Below are positions 5,448 to 8,462 of a stretch of 8,462 bases of DNA, piece by piece. Numbering within the stretch: the first letter of the stretch is position 1; each line of letters starts with the position of its first letter. The position numbers and the translations under genes are program-made. The DNA lies in the NCBI GenBank assembly GCA_937936215.1, contig CALGWX010000297.1, positions 1 through 8,462 on the forward strand. The letters run 5' to 3'. The notes beneath the pieces were generated by a model, which was given only the letters and a program-made list of their open reading frames with translations, made no database searches and was not told the origin of the DNA. Source of the DNA: an uncultured Burkholderiaceae bacterium (GTDB lineage Bacteria > Pseudomonadota > Gammaproteobacteria > Burkholderiales > Burkholderiaceae_F).

Positions 5448-7139
5448 CTACGCCTTCGCCGGCGTGCGCAGTTCGCGCCGCAGGATCTTGCCGATGTTGG
5501 TCTTCGGCAGCGGCTCGGTGCGGAACTCGACCAGCTTCGGCACCTTGTAGCCGGTCAGGTGCTTGCGGCAGTGGGCGAGCAGCTCTTCTTCGGTGAGCGC
5601 CGGGTCCTTGCGCACGACGACGATCTTCACCACCTCGCCGGATTTCTCGTCGGGGGCGCCGATCGCGGCCGCCTCCAGCACGCCGGGGTGCAGCATCACC
5701 ACGTCCTCGACCTCGTTCGGGTACACGTTGAAGCCGGAGACGATGATCATGTCCTTCTTGCGGTCGGTGATCTTGATGCAGCCCTTTTCGTCCATGTAGC
5801 CCATGTCGCCGCTGCGGAACCAGCCGTCGGCGGTGAAGACCTTGGCGGTCTCGTCCGGGCGGTTCCAGTAGCCCTTCATCACCTGCGGGCCGCGGATGCA
5901 GATCTCGCCGACCTCGCCGAGCGGCAGCGGCTTGCCGGCGTCGTCGAGGATCGCCACCTCGGTGCTCGGGATCGGCACGCCGATGTTGCCGGTCCAGTCC
6001 TTGATGTTCAGCGGGTTGCAGGTCGCGATCGGCGAGGTCTCGGTCAGGCCGTAGCCCTCGACGATCGGCACGCCGGTGGCCGCCTTCCAGCGCTCGGCCA
6101 CCGCGCGCTGCACCGCCATGCCGCCGGCGGCGCAGACCTTGGCCTGCCGCAACGGCACCTCGCTGAAGCCCGGCGCGTTCAGCAGCGCGGCGTACAGCGT
6201 GTTCACCCCGAGCAACACCGTGAACGGCGTGTGCTTCAGCGTCTTGATGAAGGCCGGGATGTCGCGCGGGTTGGTGATCAGCACCACGTGGGCGCCGATC
6301 TTCATCAGCACCAGCGTCACCGTCAGCGCCAGGATGTGATACAGCGGCAACGGGATGACGCCGATTTCCTTGCCGTCCTGCAGGTCGCGGGCGATCCAGG
6401 CGGCCGTCTGCTGCAAGTTGGCGACGAGATTGCCGTGCGTGAGCATGGCGCCCTTGGCCACGCCGGTGGTGCCGCCGGTGTACTGCAGGAAGGCGAGGTC
6501 ATCACGCGTCAGCGGCACGTCGTCGAGCGCCTGCGCACGGCCGGCGGCCAGCGCGTCGCGGCACGCCACCGTCCCGGCGATGTTCCAGGCCGGCACCATC
6601 TTCTTGACGTGCTTGCGACGAAGTTCACGAGCAGGCGCTTCGGCGCCGGGAACAGGTCGCCGATCTGCGTCGTGATCACGGTCTTCACCGAGGTGCGCGC
6701 CAGCACCTGCTGCAGCATGGCGGCGAAGTTCTCCAGCACCACGATGGCCACCGCGCCGGAGTCCTTCAGCTGGTGCTCCAGTTCGCGCGCGGTGTACAGC
6801 GGATTGGTGTTGACCACCGTCATGCCTGCCCCCAGCGCGCCGAACAGCGCGATCGGGTACTGCAGCACGTTCGGCATCATGATCGCCACCCGGTCGCCCC
6901 GCTTCAGGCCGGCCACCTTCTGCAGATAGGCGCCGAAGGCGCGGCTCATCGCGTCGAGCTCGCGGTAGGTGATCGACACGCCCATGTTGTCGAAGGCGGG
7001 CAGATCGGCGAAGCGCGCAGCTCTTCTCGAGGATCTCCTTCAGCGAGGCGTAGGCGGTGACGTCGATCTCGGGCGGAATGCCCTCGGGGTACTGCTGCAG
7101 CCAGAGGCGGCTGGCCACCGAGTCAGGCAGGCGTTCCAT
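5448..7139 (-). CDS. fadD: Long-chain fatty-acid-CoA ligase FadD, with two compensating frameshifts
   Basis: FadD activates long-chain fatty acids to acyl-CoA with ATP, via acyl-adenylate, for beta-oxidation at the inner membrane. The N-terminus MERLPDSVASRLWLQQYPEG and the 564-codon length fit (E. coli FadD has 561 residues). The P-loop YTGGTTGVAKGA (about 6454-6489), the signature GWFRSGDMGYMDE...DRKKDMIIVSGFNVYPNEVED, and the C-terminal lysine in NIGKILRREL are intact. Between about 7015 and 6616 the homology moves to another frame, where GVSITYRELDAMSRAFGAYL, RVAIMMPNVLQYPIALFGAL and NTNPLYTARELEHQL are clear, then returns. The first break is at EKSCA/RFADLPAF (two bases missing or one extra); the second is at VNFV/KHVKKMVP (one base missing). 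The main frame stays open throughout. AGGAG (7150-7146) lies 6 bases before the ATG, fixing the start; in-frame codons up to 7538 look non-coding. Sequencing error or a recently damaged gene are both possible. Confidence 0.9.
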   Translation of the reverse strand: MERLPDSVASRLWLQQYPEGIPPEIDVTAYASLKEILEKSCALRRSARLRQHGRVDHLPRARRDEPRLRRLSAEGGRPEAGRPGGDHDAERAAVPDRAVRRAGGRHDGGQHQSAVHRARTGAPAEGLRRGGHRGAGELRRHAAAGAGAHLGEDRDHDADRRPVPGAEAPARELRRKHVKKMVPAWNIAGTVACRDALAAGRAQALDDVPLTRDDLAFLQYTGGTTGVAKGAMLTHGNLVANLQQTAAWIARDLQDGKEIGVIPLPLYHILALTVTLVLMKIGAHVVLITNPRDIPAFIKTLKHTPFTVLLGVNTLYAALLNAPGFSEVPLRQAKVCAAGGMAVQRAVAERWKAATGVPIVEGYGLTETSPIATCNPLNIKDWTGNIGVPIPSTEVAILDDAGKPLPLGEVGEICIRGPQVMKGYWNRPDETAKVFTADGWFRSGDMGYMDEKGCIKITDRKKDMIIVSGFNVYPNEVEDVVMLHPGVLEAAAIGAPDEKSGEVVKIVVVRKDPALTEEELLAHCRKHLTGYKVPKLVEFRTEPLPKTNIGKILRRELRTPAKA

Positions 7140-7145
7140 CGCCTT

Positions 7146-7150
7146 CTCCT
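7146..7150 (-). promoter_or_regulatory. Ribosome binding site of fadD
   Basis: AGGAG on the minus strand lies 6 bases before the ATG at 7139. It is the best Shine-Dalgarno match in the window. It decides the fadD start against the in-frame upstream extension to 7538. Confidence 0.75.
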
Positions 7151-7475
7151 TCGTCGTTGCAATCGCGGCGGATGCGGGCGGCGGGCACGCCAGCGGCGGC
7201 GTCCTCGACGTGATCGAAGGGTTCAGCATTCCGGCCCGCATGGCGGGCTTCTTCCGCGCGGGGATGGCGACGTGGCGAGCAAGGCCATCCGGCGGTGTGG
7301 CGTTCGCCGAGCGGCCCTCGGTGAGCCGTGCGCAGCGGCGCGCGGCTCTCGGCAGCCGCCGACGCCCTTCGCGCAGACAGTGTGCGCCCGCAGCGGGCCT
7401 GGGCAGTTCACCTGCGTCAACGGAGGCGGATTCGCGCCGCCGGACTCCGAGGAAACCCCAATTGGATAGGCTGAG

Positions 7476-7499
7476 GGCGCGGCGGGGCGCGACCGCGCC
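7476..7499 (-). terminator. GC hairpin directly after the patatin stop codon
   Basis: GGCGCGG (7476-7482) and CCGCGCC (7493-7499) form a perfect 7-bp stem with a 10-base loop, starting two bases after the patatin stop codon. No T-tract follows on the minus strand (it continues CTCAGCC), so intrinsic termination is doubtful; it may protect the 3' end of the message or be a chance GC palindrome. Confidence 0.3.
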
Positions 7500-7500
7500 G

Positions 7501-8462
7501 CTACAGCGGCAGCAACAGGTACGGATCCGGCTGCGCAAGCCAGGCCATGACCTCGTCGGCGAAGCGCTGGCTTTCCGCCATCGCCCGCCGCCAGTCGCGT
7601 TCGCGTGCGCCGTGATCCAGGCCGTAGCGATAGAAATCGTTGCGGTCGGGCAGCTTACGGTTGGGCAGGCGCGCTAGCAGCGCCGGCGACGGCGAGAACA
7701 GCAGCACGTTGGCGAGCCAAGGGTGGCCGCGGGCATGCCGGCGCCAGGGCAGGAACTTGTCGAGCCAGCCGGCGGTGACTTGCGGCGAGAAGTGCGGGTA
7801 CAGCACCAGCTTTGGTAGCTGCGCATAGGGCAGCCGCAGGTGGTAGTCGATGAGCCCGCCATCCCAGTACTCGCCGGGGGGCGCCCCGGCGGGGTTGCGC
7901 ACTGGCTCGCACAGCAGCGGAATCGAGCCGGAGGCCAGCAGCGCATCCTCGCTGTTGCTTGCGTCGAGGCCGACGCGATCGATGCCGAACGGGTCGAACG
8001 CGCTGGCCGGGAAGCGGGGCTCGCCGGTGACGAACAGGACCCGCTGTAGATGCGCCGCCAGCCGGGTGCGCGAGACGGCGTTGGACAGCGCCGCGCGGGC
8101 AAAGGCGGCTCGCCCGGCGTCGGTGGCCAGCGCGCCGCGGGCGCGAGCCGTGATCACGGTCAGCGCACGGCCCGGCCGCGCCGCGACCGCGGCGGCGCCG
8201 CCGAGCACGGCGCGGGCGATCCTGTGGCACTGCTCGGCCACCTCCCGCGGCGTGGGCCGGTGCGGGTAGCGCTGTCCGATGTACGCCTCCGCCAGCCGCT
8301 CAAGCGCAGCGCGCGGGTCGGGCATGGCGGCCGCGGCCATTCGCCAGGCACCGATCGAGGCACCGATCAGCTCCAGCGGCACCGCGCGAAGCCAGCCGTG
8401 CGCGCCGTCGAACAGCAGCCGGTCGAGCGGGATCAGCGCCAGCCCCTTGGGGCCGCCGGCGG
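7501..8462 (-). CDS. Patatin-like phospholipase, N-terminus beyond the right edge
   Basis: About 320 residues are visible; the frame is open to the window edge. Patatins are Ser-Asp lipid acyl hydrolases that release fatty acids from phospholipids or other lipids. The oxyanion-hole region GGPKGLA is encoded at about 8457-8437. The nucleophile elbow GASIG (GxSxG) lies at 8364-8350, and the catalytic Asp is in the DGG motif of EYWDGGLIDY (7863-7855). The segment LASGSIPLLCEPV before it is the usual patatin substrate-loop region. The GTG at 8382 is not the start, because GGPKG lies upstream of it in the same frame. The true start is probably only some tens of codons beyond the edge. No lipoprotein or transmembrane signal can be judged without the N-terminus. 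It lies upstream of fadD on the same strand, but the 361-base gap makes a shared operon uncertain. Substrate unknown. Confidence 0.88.
   Translation of the reverse strand, partial: AGGPKGLALIPLDRLLFDGAHGWLRAVPLELIGASIGAWRMAAAAMPDPRAALERLAEAYIGQRYPHRPTPREVAEQCHRIARAVLGGAAAVAARPGRALTVITARARGALATDAGRAAFARAALSNAVSRTRLAAHLQRVLFVTGEPRFPASAFDPFGIDRVGLDASNSEDALLASGSIPLLCEPVRNPAGAPPGEYWDGGLIDYHLRLPYAQLPKLVLYPHFSPQVTAGWLDKFLPWRRHARGHPWLANVLLFSPSPALLARLPNRKLPDRNDFYRYGLDHGARERDWRRAMAESQRFADEVMAWLAQPDPYLLLPL

Larger units (their letters stand above)
7140..7500. other. Intergenic stretch between the patatin gene and fadD, no gene seen
   Basis: These 361 bases hold no open frame with protein-like composition; the fadD frame continues open upstream, but its translation is Arg/Ala/Pro-rich filler. 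I find no convincing sigma-70 promoter for fadD: TTGACG appears on the minus strand near 7420-7415 without a matching -10. Two small palindromes are visible, CCAATTGG (7458-7465) and GCCCG-CAG-CGGGC (7386-7398). The stretch may contain a fadD promoter of another class and regulator sites, but nothing specific can be named. Confidence 0.4.

Noticed and set aside
3646..5550. A 634-codon open frame on the plus strand, antisense to ychF and the RHH/PIN pair
   Set aside because: It is the complement-frame shadow of real genes in GC-rich DNA: its translation is His/Leu/Asp/Gly-rich with no domain, and it crosses several genes and spacers.
5559..6929. A 456-codon plus-strand open frame opposite fadD
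   Set aside because: It mirrors fadD codons (His/Val/Gly/Arg-rich), has no recognisable motif, and changes to serine-rich filler where fadD changes frame.
7140..7538. A 133-codon N-terminal extension of fadD
   Set aside because: AGGAG is placed correctly before the ATG at 7139, the FadD family starts there, and the upstream codons are low-complexity and run into the patatin gene.
8360..8382. GTG at 8382 as the patatin start
   Set aside because: The oxyanion-hole motif GGPKG is encoded upstream in the same frame, so the protein continues beyond the window.

Overview
The window is a very GC-rich stretch (roughly 70% by eye) in which every gene I can support lies on the minus strand, so transcription runs from high to low coordinates. 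Codon use, the FadD and YchF sequences and the short spacers suggest a betaproteobacterium, perhaps of the Rhodocyclales or Burkholderiales type. That placement is an inference from style and not from a marker gene.

In order of transcription: (1) the C-terminal part of a patatin-like phospholipase (7501 to beyond the right edge). (2) A 361-base stretch with no recognisable gene. (3) A long-chain acyl-CoA ligase, fadD (5448-7139), whose homology runs through two opposing frameshifts about 400 bases apart; the frame stays open across the shifted part, so a naive translation hides about 130 scrambled residues. (4) A 293-base spacer with a likely extended -10 promoter. (5) The universally conserved ATPase ychF (4060-5154). 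(6) A 60-base spacer that holds a hairpin terminator for ychF, a -10 element, a perfect inverted-repeat operator and the leader of the next operon. (7) A toxin-antitoxin pair: ribbon-helix-helix antitoxin (3760-3999) and PIN-domain ribonuclease toxin (3287-3763), joined by a GTGA start/stop overlap. (8) 59 bases later, a two-gene unit of unknown function, also joined by GTGA: a DUF2868-type membrane protein (1797-3227) and a DUF3482-type GTPase (253-1800). (9) At the left edge, the first 49 codons of an AbrB/MazE-type antitoxin (1-147), with a good promoter placed so that its transcript would begin at the start codon itself.

The right half (patatin, fadD, ychF) is core metabolism and housekeeping: a patatin can release fatty acids and FadD activates them to acyl-CoA. 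The left half looks accessory: an uncharacterised membrane-protein/GTPase pair lies between two unrelated toxin-antitoxin loci. The membrane-protein/GTPase pair is the best candidate here for an undescribed system. The evidence is gene pairing, tight coupling and an unusual G domain; its function cannot be read from the sequence.

No tRNA, rRNA, CRISPR array, insertion sequence or riboswitch was seen.
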